DNA of 64,000 nt from Aptenodytes patagonicus (taxonomy: Eukaryota; Chordata; Aves; Sphenisciformes; Spheniscidae): contig NC_134951.1 in assembly GCF_965638725.1 (NCBI RefSeq), positions 106,043,811-106,107,810 of the forward strand. The letters are read 5' to 3'. Positions 1 through 9,630 of this stretch are shown in pieces (positions within the stretch are counted from its first letter, which is position 1; every line of letters starts with the position of its first letter). Under the pieces are notes generated by a model. The model was given only the letters and a program-made list of their open reading frames with translations, was not told the DNA's origin and searched no databases. The translations under genes and the position numbers were made by a program.

Positions 1-559
1 CTTTGGAAACAAAAAAAGAACTAAACAAAAACCCCTTCACCACAGCCACCACCATATTTCCCTCTCTCCTGCAGGGACTCCCTGGTTTTCCCTGAAATCA
101 TAAGGAAATCGTGTGCTGTTGTGATTTAAGAGAAGTTTTAAAAAAAAACCAACACGCATTATTTTTGGCTATCATTTCATTAAACGGGTCTTTTCTCCTC
201 AGAGTAAAAACTGAAGCCTTCCTCTTCGTGTAAAATGAACTTTTAGCTGTCATCTAAAGCAGCACGGGGGAGGGGGGGAGGTGAGAAGGAGGGGGCGTTA
301 TACAATTATTTCCTGTAGAATAAGATCACATTTTTGAGTCCTTTCGAAAACTACACAGTCTCCACTTTTCTTTTCTTCTTCTTTTTTTTTTTTTTTTTTT
401 TTTGGTCGTGAGAGGGACTTGGGAGTTATTCTCAGCAGCAAAACGGCCCGGAGAAAGAAACCCCCGGAGCCTTAATTCTTCATAAAAAAAACCCCACAAA
501 AAAACCAAAAACAAACAAACAAAAAAAAACCCCGAAGGGAAAGGAAGAGGACGGGGTCT
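1..559. other. ATF3 upstream flank
   Basis: I see no gene here. The stretch holds a 22-base T run at 382-403 and an A-rich tract at 485-531, then passes into the CpG island. Open frames here are low-complexity shadows. Confidence 0.5.
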
Positions 560-605
560 GTCCGGGTGCCCGCGGATGCTCCTCCGCGGGGGGACCTGCG
601 ATGCC

Positions 606-678
606 GCTCGGCACGGCTCGGCGCGGCGCGGCACGGCGCGGATCGCGCCGTGCCGCGCCGCGCCGAGCCGAGCCGAGC
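606..678. repeat. Near-perfect GC-only inverted repeat upstream of ATF3
   Basis: Bases 614-640 and 644-670 are perfect reverse complements (27 bp) around a 3-base spacer. Past one A/A mismatch (613/671) the pairing continues to 606/678. The arms are almost entirely G and C. The structure lies about 170-240 bp upstream of the expected transcription start. It could form a cruciform or a very stable hairpin, or it could mark a template-switch event or an assembly artefact in hard-to-read DNA. Confidence 0.9.
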
Positions 679-764
679 CGAGCCGTGCCGGCGGGGAAGC
701 CTTGCATCACCGCCACTGGCTCCGCTTCCCTCCTCCCTCTCTTTCGGGGAGGCTATTAATAGCA

Positions 765-772
765 TGACATCA
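765..772 (+). promoter_or_regulatory. ATF/CRE-like site TGACATCA in the ATF3 promoter
   Basis: TGACATCA lies about 50 bp upstream of the TATA box, in the place where the human ATF3 promoter, as I remember it, has its ATF/CRE element used for feedback by ATF3 itself and for ATF2/JUN activation. Here the central CpG of the consensus TGACGTCA reads CA. The flanks (ATTAATAGCA before, GCCCGGGAC after) also resemble the human promoter. Confidence 0.6.
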
Positions 773-818
773 GCCCGGGACTCGCCGCCAGAGTAAATAC
801 CAGCGCTGCCCGCTCGGC

Positions 819-826
819 TATATAAG
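819..826 (+). promoter_or_regulatory. ATF3 TATA box
   Basis: TATATAAG sits in the context GGCTATATAAGGGGGG, which is nearly the human ATF3 core promoter as I remember it. It puts the transcription start near 850, inside the CpG island and about 130 bp before a good splice donor at 981. Confidence 0.85.
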
Positions 827-831
827 GGGGG

Positions 832-840
832 TGATGCAAC
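832..840 (+). promoter_or_regulatory. C/EBP-ATF response element (CARE) next to the TATA box
   Basis: TGATGCAAC starts 5 bp after the TATA box. It is an exact match to the CARE/AARE motif through which ATF4, with C/EBP partners, switches on ATF3 in amino-acid starvation and ER stress. The human promoter has the same nine bases in the same place relative to TATA, as I remember it. The response is inferred from that match. Confidence 0.8.
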
Positions 841-849
841 CGAGGCGAG

Positions 850-980
850 AGGCAGAGGAGCGGGGAGCGGCGAGAGCTGCTCTCCCGGAGGAGAGGGGAC
901 GGCCACCGGGACGGCAGCGCTGCGGGGTGGGTTCGGAGCCCCTTCCCTCCGACCGGGGAAACGGCAGCAGCGGGAGGAAG
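850..980 (+). other. ATF3: ATF3 exon 1 (5' untranslated)
   Basis: The start is estimated from the TATA box. The end is the donor AAG|GTAGGT at 980/981. The exon contains no ATG, so there is no upstream ORF in this part of the leader. The next exon begins at 5769 and adds only four leader bases before the start codon. Confidence 0.7.
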
Positions 981-2177
981 GTAGGTGGAAGCGGGAGGGG
1001 AGGCGCCGAGACTCTCCGTGCCGGCGGGTCGGGGGGCTTGAGCTCCGCGGGAGGTTGTCCCGCCACGGAGGGATGCCCGCCGGGGGTCCGCGGGCCGCGG
1101 CGAGGAAAAGTTTCGCCGCCGGAGCGAAGTCGGGTGCGGCGCTGCCGCCGCCTCCCGTGAGCCCCGGGAAAGCCCCCGGCCCCGCCGAGCCCCTCGCCCG
1201 GCCGCCGGCGGCTCCCTCCCGGCGCTCGCATCTGGGGGAACCCCCTTGCCCGGGCTGCCGCCAGATGTGAGCGCCGGGAAGGAGCCCGCCGAGCCCCGGC
1301 TCTCCCCGGGCCGGCAGCGCCGCTCGGCACCGCGCGGTGGCGGCCTCGGCGGAGGGACGGCGCCGGCCCCGGGACCGGCGGGGATGCGGGAGCGCGGCCG
1401 GGCGGTGGAGGCGGCCGGCGGCGGCACCGCGACCCCGGAGGGTCCGCGGGGGCAGGGACTGAGGAGACGTAGCGGGACTGGCCGGGCGATGAGTAACCCC
1501 CCCACTGCCGTGTGTATATATATGTATCCGTATCTATTATATAAACATAAAATGAGCGGGAACTCCCGGTGTGAGCCGGGGACGTTCGCTTTTCTTTCTG
1601 TCCCCGTGTCCTGACACGAAGAAGATCAGTTGCTGAACTGTTGCCTAACCAAGTCAGGCGTGACACAACAGCAAACTTGTTTCAGAGAACGAGTTTCCTG
1701 TTGGAAATCAATTTTCCTCCTAATAACTGCATTTGAGAGGCTGGAAGGCAGCAGAAGATGGTTCGGGAATGATGTGGGATGTCAGAAAGCTTAAGGTCAA
1801 CCAGCGTGCACAGAGGTTGTGAACTGTAATTGCTCTTAATGCTGTTTAAGATTAACCTCAATGGTTATCGGGGTTTATTGCATCAGCACCAGAGGAAAAG
1901 GAATTCATACGAAGAAACAAAACCAAGAGGCACAGTCAGCCATCTGCAGCTAAGCAAAAAAGAAAAGACTGAAAGTAGTCACTTTTAACATTAATATTAA
2001 ACAGGAATACCCTTAAATAATAGAAATGCACAGCTAGGAGGTATGTCCTGAAATTAAAATATTGTCAGATGAGATGTAAAAGTTCACTGCAGATGGAAAG
2101 AATCATCAGCAAAAGAACAAACAAAAAGTAGGGGGAGAACAAACGAATAAAGTTCTTTGAATCTACCTGAATTGGGA

Positions 2178-2223
2178 GGGTACTATTAATAGAAAAGCCG
2201 GGGTACCATTAATAGAAAAGCTG
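2178..2223. repeat. 23-bp tandem duplication
   Basis: Two adjacent 23-bp copies (2178-2200 and 2201-2223) differ at two positions and contain ATTAATAGAAAAG. This looks like a simple local duplication in ATF3 intron 1. Confidence 0.85.
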
Positions 2224-3754
2224 TTCTCTTTGGAGAAATCCAAAACTCAGGATAAAGTAATGGAGCATTAACTCGCACTGGGAACAAGCTGTGCCTTTCC
2301 AGTGTGGGTCTGTGAAATGTTCAGCGCCTTCAATGTCAGTAACTTCAGAAGGACTCGAACCAGCCTGGAGCAGAGATCCGTGTGCATGGCCTAACAAAGT
2401 AACTGGAGATTGTATCAGAAAGGCCCAGATGTAATCACACTTTAAGGCTTGATATTCTTATTTCTAGTTTCCCCAGCCTTTACAAACCCAGAGAAAATGA
2501 GATAGTGCTCTTGATGGCTTATGGACAGAGGTACAATTTGTACAAAAATTGGGGAAAAAGGAAGGGCAACCTGTTGCGTTTTTTTCAATAGCAAAACCTA
2601 ATTTTCATTCCTGTAAAACATTTCTAAAAGCAGACTTGTTCCTCAGAAATTGGAAAACATCTGCCTTGTTGTTATGAAAAGGGAATCTATTCAGCTTACT
2701 GACTACATTTGACACAAGGCTGATTATTTTTGTTATTTGTTTCACGGTGGCTCCTCACAATTTCAGTGGTAGACTGGAAGCCTACCCTACTAGGCACTGT
2801 CCAGAAGCCCTGCCCCAAGAAAGAGCCCCAGGAGAGCAAACCAGTGGCAAACAGCTCTGCAAAACGGGACTCGGCTCACGGCAGAAATCCTTACACAAGC
2901 CTCAGCCTCCTGGTAGGCCCTCCCTTCCCTAAAGTCTGAATAAATAGAGATGCCTTTCAGGATGTCTGGAAGGTCAGTGAGCTGTTCAGGCAGGAGAGCA
3001 GCAAGTTTCTATAGCCAAGGACACTTCCCCCTCTGTGCTTCTCCTCCCTGTGGGCACCCTCCCATTCCTTTTTTTTATACTAATGACAGACGGATGAGAG
3101 TACCTGTGGACATTGTAGTAGGGTTTTGTTGGTGCCCGTGGTACACTTAGCACTAACTAGTAGAAATCCACAATTAACACAATTTCTCAGACACGTTACT
3201 AAAACATGAACATTCTTGGTTCCCTCTGGTGCTGCTGCTGACCTTAATTGAAAGTTCACCTAAACTGAAAAATAATTGAATAAACCACCGGTGCTGGAAA
3301 ATGATTAGCCCATTTAATTATTTTGTAGGCTGGAGAAACGGTTTTACTGTTAATTTAAGACTCCTGGTTTGACTGAATTATACAAAATTAACTTTGTTGA
3401 ATGAAGCCATCACTGGGAGCCAAGGAGACTGACATTCAGTGAAAACAGCTAAAATTTCTGCTAGCGATGAGGGGTTTGGTGTCATCTGGAATTAGCCTGT
3501 TTAAATGAGTTGAATGGTTGAATGTTGATAAGTGCTAAATAATGCTGGGAGGACTTTTGCTGGAAATTATAGGGCTGTTTCTGACTTGTTGGAAAAGAGT
3601 AACTGCTAGCTTTCTGAGATTATAGGATTAAACCATATCAGTACTTTAAATGTGACTCATGAGCAGGGGCTTTCTGAAGAGAATTACATAAATTTCCCAA
3701 GGTCTTTCTGAATAGCAAATTGTTCCAAATAATTTCCTCATCTTTACTAACTAT

Positions 3755-3826
3755 GGGTGAAATCCTGGCCCCATTGAGGTCAACAGAAAAAGTCCTTTTG
3801 ATTTCACTGGGTTCAGGATTTCACCC
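3755..3826. repeat. Old 72-bp inverted-repeat (MITE-like) fragment
   Basis: The ends GGGTGAAATCCTG (3755-3767) and CAGGATTTCACCC (3814-3826) are perfect 13-bp inverted repeats. The inside keeps the 'ccattgaggtcaa' / 'ttgatttcactgg' symmetry. This pattern recurs in turtle, crocodile and bird DNA and I take it for a relic of an ancient palindromic DNA transposon family. I cannot name the family. Weaker cousins containing 'gacttcagtgg'-like cores lie near 9170-9190 and 20660-20675. Confidence 0.5.
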
Positions 3827-5198
3827 CCAGACTCTCGGAAATCTTCAGCTCTTCTGTGGTGACTGGGTGAGGAAGAAGTGAGGAAGTCTCTGCAGCTGGA
3901 CATGGCATTTTCTACCAACTGGCAATTCGCTGTCCTCACATTTTTGTATTTACCTCGCTTAGCAATGAACCAGATTCTACCCTCATTTGCACCAGTGTGG
4001 ATTTCCAGTGTATTTTTAGATATCTCTGAGCAAAATCTATCTTCCTGTCAAGGCACGTGACCCCAAACATTTCTTGCTGGGTTACAGAAGTAGCGTACGG
4101 GGAACTATGCAATTCTGGTTGATCATGTGGAAATTTAACTTACCCACACTGCTACCCTGAGGCAACTATTTGCTTACCTGCACTAAGTTAATTACAATTG
4201 ACTTTGCTATAATTATTACAGTCCCAATCAAGAGTAGATAACACATACTGTAATTACCCGTACAGCTATTAAAAAAACCCCAAAACTACACACCAAAGAA
4301 AGCTGGAAAACCAACATGGTAAAACCAATTTAACACAAGTCACCTTATGAATAAGGGAAGTAATACAATCTGTTTTCCTATGGATTTGCACCTTTTGTCC
4401 CTTGGGCCACCCACAAAAAAACGCTCAGCTTTCTTCCAGACCTCTCATCTCACATCTTCTGGGCGAGAGATAGCTTGTGTCATGCAGAGCTGTGTGCATC
4501 AGCTAGCTAGGTTGCCCACAATGTTAGGATGGCTGACTGCTGAGTTTTGCCTCTTTCTCCCTTAGTGGGGTCACCAGTTTTCACAAAGCACATAGCGGGC
4601 CTCTCTCCCTCCAAAACTGGCTAAAAAATTAGTAAGAATGACTAAAAAGAGGAAAGAGAGCACTGTTGGGTAGGTTCATTTTCTTAGGAAAACTACTAGA
4701 AATGAGGTTCCTTCATGGGTGTCCATTTGCATAATTTCCCTGAAGTCTCTTCAGTCACGCTGTTTTATATCAGCAGGACATCTGACCATAAATATTTAAG
4801 AATTTCAAGCCTCTTGTTGAGGGCACATGAGGACAGTTTCAGATTTTACAAGAGCAAAGGAATGAAACAAATGGCTTCACGTTTTTCATGACTCAATCTC
4901 TCCAACTCAGCCTGTGCTTTGAAGCCCCAGAGTGTGTATAGACTTTTACCTTTGTGCCGGCTCTTGTGAACTGTTTTTCAGGAGTTTATAGCCAGATCTA
5001 CAACTCTGTGTAAAATTGAGCATGATAATTTAGTGACAGATTCTGTCTTGGTTAGCAGACTTCAGCTCCTAGTAGAACTCTTTGAGCTTTGCCTAAATGT
5101 AGTTGAGATCAAGTTACGCTCTGTCCATTTGAAGCTGGAATTTTGTGGTGGTGGAGGAGCTCTGAGGATGGAGATACTCTTAAACTCCTTCTGTGCTT

Positions 5199-5368
5199 TA
5201 AATAATAATAATTTATATAATAAATTTAAATAATAATAATAAATTATTAAATTTATTTAAATAATAATAAATTAAATAATAATTTAACTAATAATAAATT
5301 ATTATTATATTTAAATATAATTATAATAAATATTTAATTATTATTATATTTAAATAATAATAATATTT
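5199..5368. repeat. AT-rich (TAA/TTA)n low-complexity tract
   Basis: About 170 bp made almost only of A and T, with mixed AAT and ATT triplets and TTTAAA-type palindromes. It lies about 400 bp upstream of the first ATF3 coding exon. Length variation between individuals is likely. Confidence 0.9.
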
Positions 5369-5772
5369 CTTTGCTTTCTGATTTTTGTTCCTTATTTCTC
5401 TTTCTCTTCCTATTCACTCAGTTCTCATTTGCCACACATTACCAGTCTAAAACTTTGAAGTATACATACATATACACAATTTTTCTCCATATTAAGTTTC
5501 AGAAAGACCTAGATATTGTGTGACACGCTAATACTATTATTATTTTTAAATACCAACTTGAAGTTAACCTGAAGTAGAAGTTTTTACTAGTGACCAAATT
5601 CTTAACTGCTCGACTCTCATGAGAGATTGGGGTAGATGGGGAATGGGGACTGAAGCAATGCAAGAAATACAGTATTATTTCACATTATAAAATATACCTC
5701 TAGGAGATATTATTTGCCTTTCTAAAGTTGTTGAAAGACTATTATTATTATCTCTTTTTACCTTTCAGCAAA

Positions 5773-6012
5773 ATGATGGTCCAACACTCAGGCCAGGTAT
5801 CTGCATTAGAAGTCAGCGCCTCCGCAATTGTTCCCACTTTGTCCCCTGCAGGGTCACTGGGGTTTGATGATTTCACAAATTTAACCCCACTGGTGAAAGA
5901 GGAACTGAGATTTGCCATTCAGAATAAGCGTCAGTCCCACAGGATGTCTTCTACATTGGACACGGTGACAGTTTCTGAAAGGCCAATTGAAACATCAATC
6001 ATGAAAACAGAG
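5773..6012 (+). CDS. ATF3: ATF3 coding exon 1 (exon 2)
   Basis: Codons 1-80. The exon itself starts at 5769, after TTTCAG. It ends ACAGAG|GTATGAG. It encodes the N-terminal regulatory part, opening [20 protein letters not shown]. Confidence 0.97.
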
Positions 6013-8215
6013 GTATGAGTCTTTAAATAGCATTTCAGTGTGAATGATTAATTCTCTAATAAAATTTCAAGGCAAGACCAGAAATTATATCAACTACAGA
6101 CAACCTCTCCACCGTATTTGATCCTTTTAAGCCTGCTGCTTGGCTTTCTGTTAAATGCTTCTGGGAAACCCTCCGGTATTTCTCATTTCCATTGAGACCT
6201 ATAGTTGGATATTTTATTTTTGATTATGGACGATGTTTTACAGTGCTTAGAGCAATCTGGTTTCCCTGCCTACTTGTGGCTGAACTTGGAATAAGTCACT
6301 GCAGCTTTACTTCAGTGAGGACAGTGCAGTAGGACCCACATGGCCTACTGTCTACTGAGGTAGACACGGCCGTGCTATGTCCACACTAGGTTTTTACTTT
6401 GAGATAATAGTCTCCATGAAAAACATTTCTCTTATAAAGTGGAGAAATAGCTTAAGTTAGGGAAATAGCTACACCTCGGTCTAAGCCTCCACAGGAAACA
6501 AAACAAAGCTTGAAGGAGTGTGTTAATATTCTCTTTTCGGCACTGCCTTTAGTTCGCTGCACTCTCAATGCCCCGTTCATGCCACATCCTCCATTCTGCT
6601 CCCCGTGCCCTTCGCTCCTTTTCCTCCTTGGGGAATGGAGGAGAGATAGAGGTGTGGGAGTCAGCCTGGGGAGACGCTTGGCAAGTTTTTTGAGTACCAT
6701 TGATTTAAAATCAGCCATCACGTGGATTACATCCATCCAAACTCCAGTCAGGTTTTTATTGACAATTCTAATGGAGCTACTACCATTTTACTGTGTGGCA
6801 AGCAAGGTCAGAATCGCATCCTTATGTAACTCATGTTGTGAGCACTGACAACACTATCCATGTTGCTTTTAAAAATGCAGAAGTTATCAAAATACAGGTC
6901 AAGTATTTACAACATCTTACGGATTGTGTGTATCTGTTTTTATGGGATAGTTTTCTCCTGAAGAGGATGAAAGAAAAAAGCGAAGAAGGGAAAGGAATAA
7001 AATTGCTGCTGCAAAGTGTCGAAACAAAAAGAAGGAAAAAACAGAATGTTTGCAGAAAGTAAGTGACTGGCTTGAATTGTTCTTAATCTGTCATCCTGCC
7101 AGGATCTGAACAGACAGCACAGGGGCACTGTCATAGTAGGAAATACAGAAAAATGTCACCCAAAACTCTGTAAACCCATCAAAACATTAGTTATAAAAAA
7201 ATGAACATGCTATATATTAAATGAAACCTGGTTAAAACTGGAAAAAAGCGAAGGCATGGTAGGAATGAAAAGAGATTACTGTTTCAGTGATCAATCTTGT
7301 CTATGGGGATAATATGAATTGAATGTGTACATTGAACACAAAAAGAAGTAAAATCTCATTTTGTATAATATCCACTGTGGAGACCAAGAGCCTACAAACA
7401 CTGACAAGTAATCTCTGACTTCATTATGAAATGAGTGGCATAGTAGCTTAGCCCTGAAGTCTCTGTCCTAAGACCCCAGTAGTGTCTTCACCTGCTCTGC
7501 CATGATATAAAACTATTACAGCAGCATCAGGCCTGTCTTTGTTCCTATATCCGGGGGAGGGGGGGGAAGCTATGTCCTTAAGTTGTTAGCTTGGGTATCT
7601 TTACCCATGTTAACATGGGTTTACAGAATATGTGACATGACGTTCCAGGGAGTTAATAAGAAGCACAGATAATTTTGGGTCAATTTTTGACCCAAAAAGT
7701 TCAGAATAATTTTGCAGGAGATAGCAATAATGCTTTGGATACCTGTCATTGTAAGTGAATACAAGACTGAATTTGGCTTTTCAACTTCTGTTACACTTCT
7801 CTAAAGGTCAAAGAAGGTAACTGTCAATCTGGGTTTTAGACTATTATCGACTGGGGGATGCATGTTTTCATCAGTACAGCACACTAAGAACATGCAATTT
7901 TTTTCTCTGCTAGCCATATGCTTTCCCACCAATAGAAGACTGCAACTATTAGATAAACATTGCAGTTAACTACTTGAACTACTCAGTCTAATAGTTGTGT
8001 GTGTTCTTTGTGACTAGGAATCAGAAAAGCTGGAAACTATCAATGCAGAATTAAAAGCCCAGATTGAAGAGCTAAAGAATGAGAAGCAGCATTTGATATA
8101 CATGCTAAATCTTCACAGGCCCACTTGTATAGTTCGGGCACAAAACGGAAGGACACCTGAAGATGAAAGGAATCTTTTTATTCAACAGATCAAAGAAGGC
8201 ACGTTACAAGGTTAA
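5773..8215 (+). CDS. ATF3: ATF3, cyclic-AMP-dependent transcription factor 3
   Basis: ATF3 is a nuclear bZIP protein induced by many stresses. It binds ATF/CRE and AP-1 sites as a homodimer (repressor) or with JUN-family partners. The coding exons 5773-6012, 6951-7058 and 8018-8215 (240+108+198 bp) give 181 codons plus stop, the same length as human ATF3, and all junctions are phase 0. The N-terminal part contains '[15 protein letters not shown]' (regulatory region). The basic region is 88-110 with '[14 protein letters not shown]'. The zipper leucines are L114, L121, L128, L135 and L142. The C-terminal tail contains '[11 protein letters not shown]' and ends 'KEGTLQG'. The first of two adjacent ATGs is used, as in human (MM start), with A at -3. 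The promoter has TATA, CARE and CRE-like sites, which fits stress induction. Residue 81 reads Phe (first codon of exon 3) where I remember Val in human. No damage was seen. Confidence 0.98.
6951..7058 (+). CDS. ATF3: ATF3 coding exon 2 (exon 3, basic region)
   Basis: Codons 81-116 (108 bp, phase 0 on both sides), between GGGATAG and the strong donor AAA|GTAAGT. It encodes the DNA-binding basic region and the first zipper leucine. Confidence 0.97.
7603..7620. repeat. 18-bp perfect palindrome in ATF3 intron 3
   Basis: ACCCATGTTAACATGGGT is its own reverse complement. It is short enough to be chance, but an 11-bp inverted repeat lies about 50 bp away. Confidence 0.85.
7673..7697. repeat. 11-bp inverted repeat with 3-base loop
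   Basis: TTTTGGGTCAA and TTGACCCAAAA are perfect arms around TTT. The site lies in intron 3 of ATF3. Confidence 0.85.
8018..8215 (+). CDS. ATF3: ATF3 last coding exon (exon 4)
   Basis: Codons 117-181 and the TAA stop. The acceptor is GTGACTAG|GAA. It encodes the rest of the leucine zipper and the C-terminal tail. Confidence 0.97.
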   Translation, partial: ESEKLETINAELKAQIEELKNEKQHLIYMLNLHRPTCIVRAQNGRTPEDERNLFIQQIKEGTLQG

Positions 8216-9630
8216 GTGATATGGCAAACATGGAAATATTTGTAGTGTTTTTAACAACTACCAGAATCCACGGAGGATCTGACATAATGTGTAGGATTCT
8301 ATTAGTCAAGAGCCTTTAGGAAGGGCAGATCGCTTTCTGAAGCGGAAAGAATCATTTTGGCTTGACAGCGATTCTTCCTCTTGGAAGATCTGGTCTCAAT
8401 CAAATTGAAGAGTCTTCTGCCTCAAATATAGGTTTTGCACCTGTCATACTTGCTGTTCCTAGGAGCTACAGACAACAGCTTCAGAAGTTTTAGCTCTCTG
8501 CTAGTACACAGTATCTGCACTCACGACGTTTGTGCTAGAACACTATGACTTCCGATGATGCACATGGTACAGACAGCTGTGCTGGATGGACACTACTTTT
8601 CCTTGTTGCTGGTAGGGAAAGCAGACCGAGAGTATTTTTAAAGTTTTGAAGTTTCCAGGAGGATGGTTTCTGGCAGAACATACTGATACGTAATGTTGCA
8701 TTCTAACCTAACACACACATACACAAACACACAAAAAGCCTTTAGTTCCAACTAAGCTTTGTCATTTTTTTCACAACACTTGTGTGGGTTTTTTCAATGA
8801 CTCATCTCAGACTGAATTTGAAAAGCCTAGTAGGTGTGACAAAGAAATGTTTCTTGCAAAATGTCCATGTAGCTAAGTTTGTATTTTATGAGCTGGAACT
8901 CCACCTACTATCCTTTGGGGACTACAATTTTTCCTTGAATTGCTGGAGAGCAGCTTGTACCACTGCTTGGTGACTTGGTGAATAGGACCTACTGGAAAGA
9001 GGAAACTAACTACGGAGGGATATTGATACAGGTTTTGCTTGAGTAAAGAACTGCAGGACTGAATCCCAGGCTCATGAATCATGAAAAGTTTTTTTTTTTA
9101 AAAAGAAAAATCATCTAGGATCTAATCCTACAAGCCTCAATTCATGCTATTAACCCTCACTCACAGAAGAGGTTCCATGGACTTCAGTGGGTCTGCTTAT
9201 GCAGATAGCTCTTATAAGCATAAGAGCTTGACAAACCTTTTTGCATCAGTCAGGATTACTTCCTTTTGCCTGGTGATTAAGAGGGAAAAAATTGTGATTG
9301 CAGCTACTTTTATTTTACATTTGGGTGGCAACTACAGTCAATCAAAAGTGTTACTTAGAATCAAAAGGAGGCAAGAGTTTTGATGTAGTGAATAATTGTT
9401 TTTATTTTTTATTAAATACTAACCGTAGATGTTTTTGAACTGGTAGAAGAGCTGCTGGACAAAACAGTTGGAGCTATGAGCGTTTAAGTTCTGATGTTTC
9501 TGTGAAATTCTCAGATTGTTTAATCCTATAAAATATATCCTTACAATTTTTTGTAAAAGAAAATACTATCCTTATTTATCACTAATATCGTAACGAGTAA
9601 AGTTAATAAATACTGCGAGCAAGATAAAAC
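8216..9630 (+). other. ATF3: ATF3 3' untranslated region
   Basis: From the stop codon to just past a clear poly(A) signal, about 1.4 kb, close to the length of the human ATF3 3' UTR as I remember it. Late in the UTR there is an ATTTA pentamer at 9574-9578, the kind of element that makes immediate-early mRNAs unstable. The end is an estimate. Confidence 0.65.
9605..9610 (+). promoter_or_regulatory. ATF3: ATF3 poly(A) signal AATAAA
   Basis: AATAAA is followed about 45 bp on by a T-rich stretch near 9652-9664 (TGTCTTTTTA), as expected of a cleavage site. This is the first strong signal after the ATF3 stop. Confidence 0.65.

Larger units (their letters stand above)
560..1490. promoter_or_regulatory. 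CpG island of the ATF3 promoter
   Basis: The base composition changes sharply to very GC- and CpG-rich from about 560 to 1490. The island covers the proximal promoter, the non-coding exon 1 and the start of intron 1 of ATF3. The long open frames on both strands (for example 756-1505 and 818-1666 on the minus strand) are by-products of high GC and have no recognisable protein content. Confidence 0.85.
981..5768 (+). other. ATF3 intron 1
   Basis: The intron is about 4.8 kb. It holds the downstream half of the CpG island, a short tandem duplication (2178-2223), an old terminal-inverted-repeat element (3755-3826) and an AT-rich low-complexity tract (5199-5368). No conserved coding exon was recognised. 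It ends in the acceptor TTACCTTTCAG. Confidence 0.7.

Noticed and set aside
756-1666. Long minus-strand frames (249 and 282 codons) over the ATF3 CpG island
   Set aside because: GC-driven; no recognisable domain, and they overlap the ATF3 promoter and exon 1.
7603-7620. ACCCATGTTAACATGGGT as a p53 site in ATF3
   Set aside because: ATF3 is a p53 target, but the halves do not fit RRRCWWGYYY. Kept only as a palindrome.
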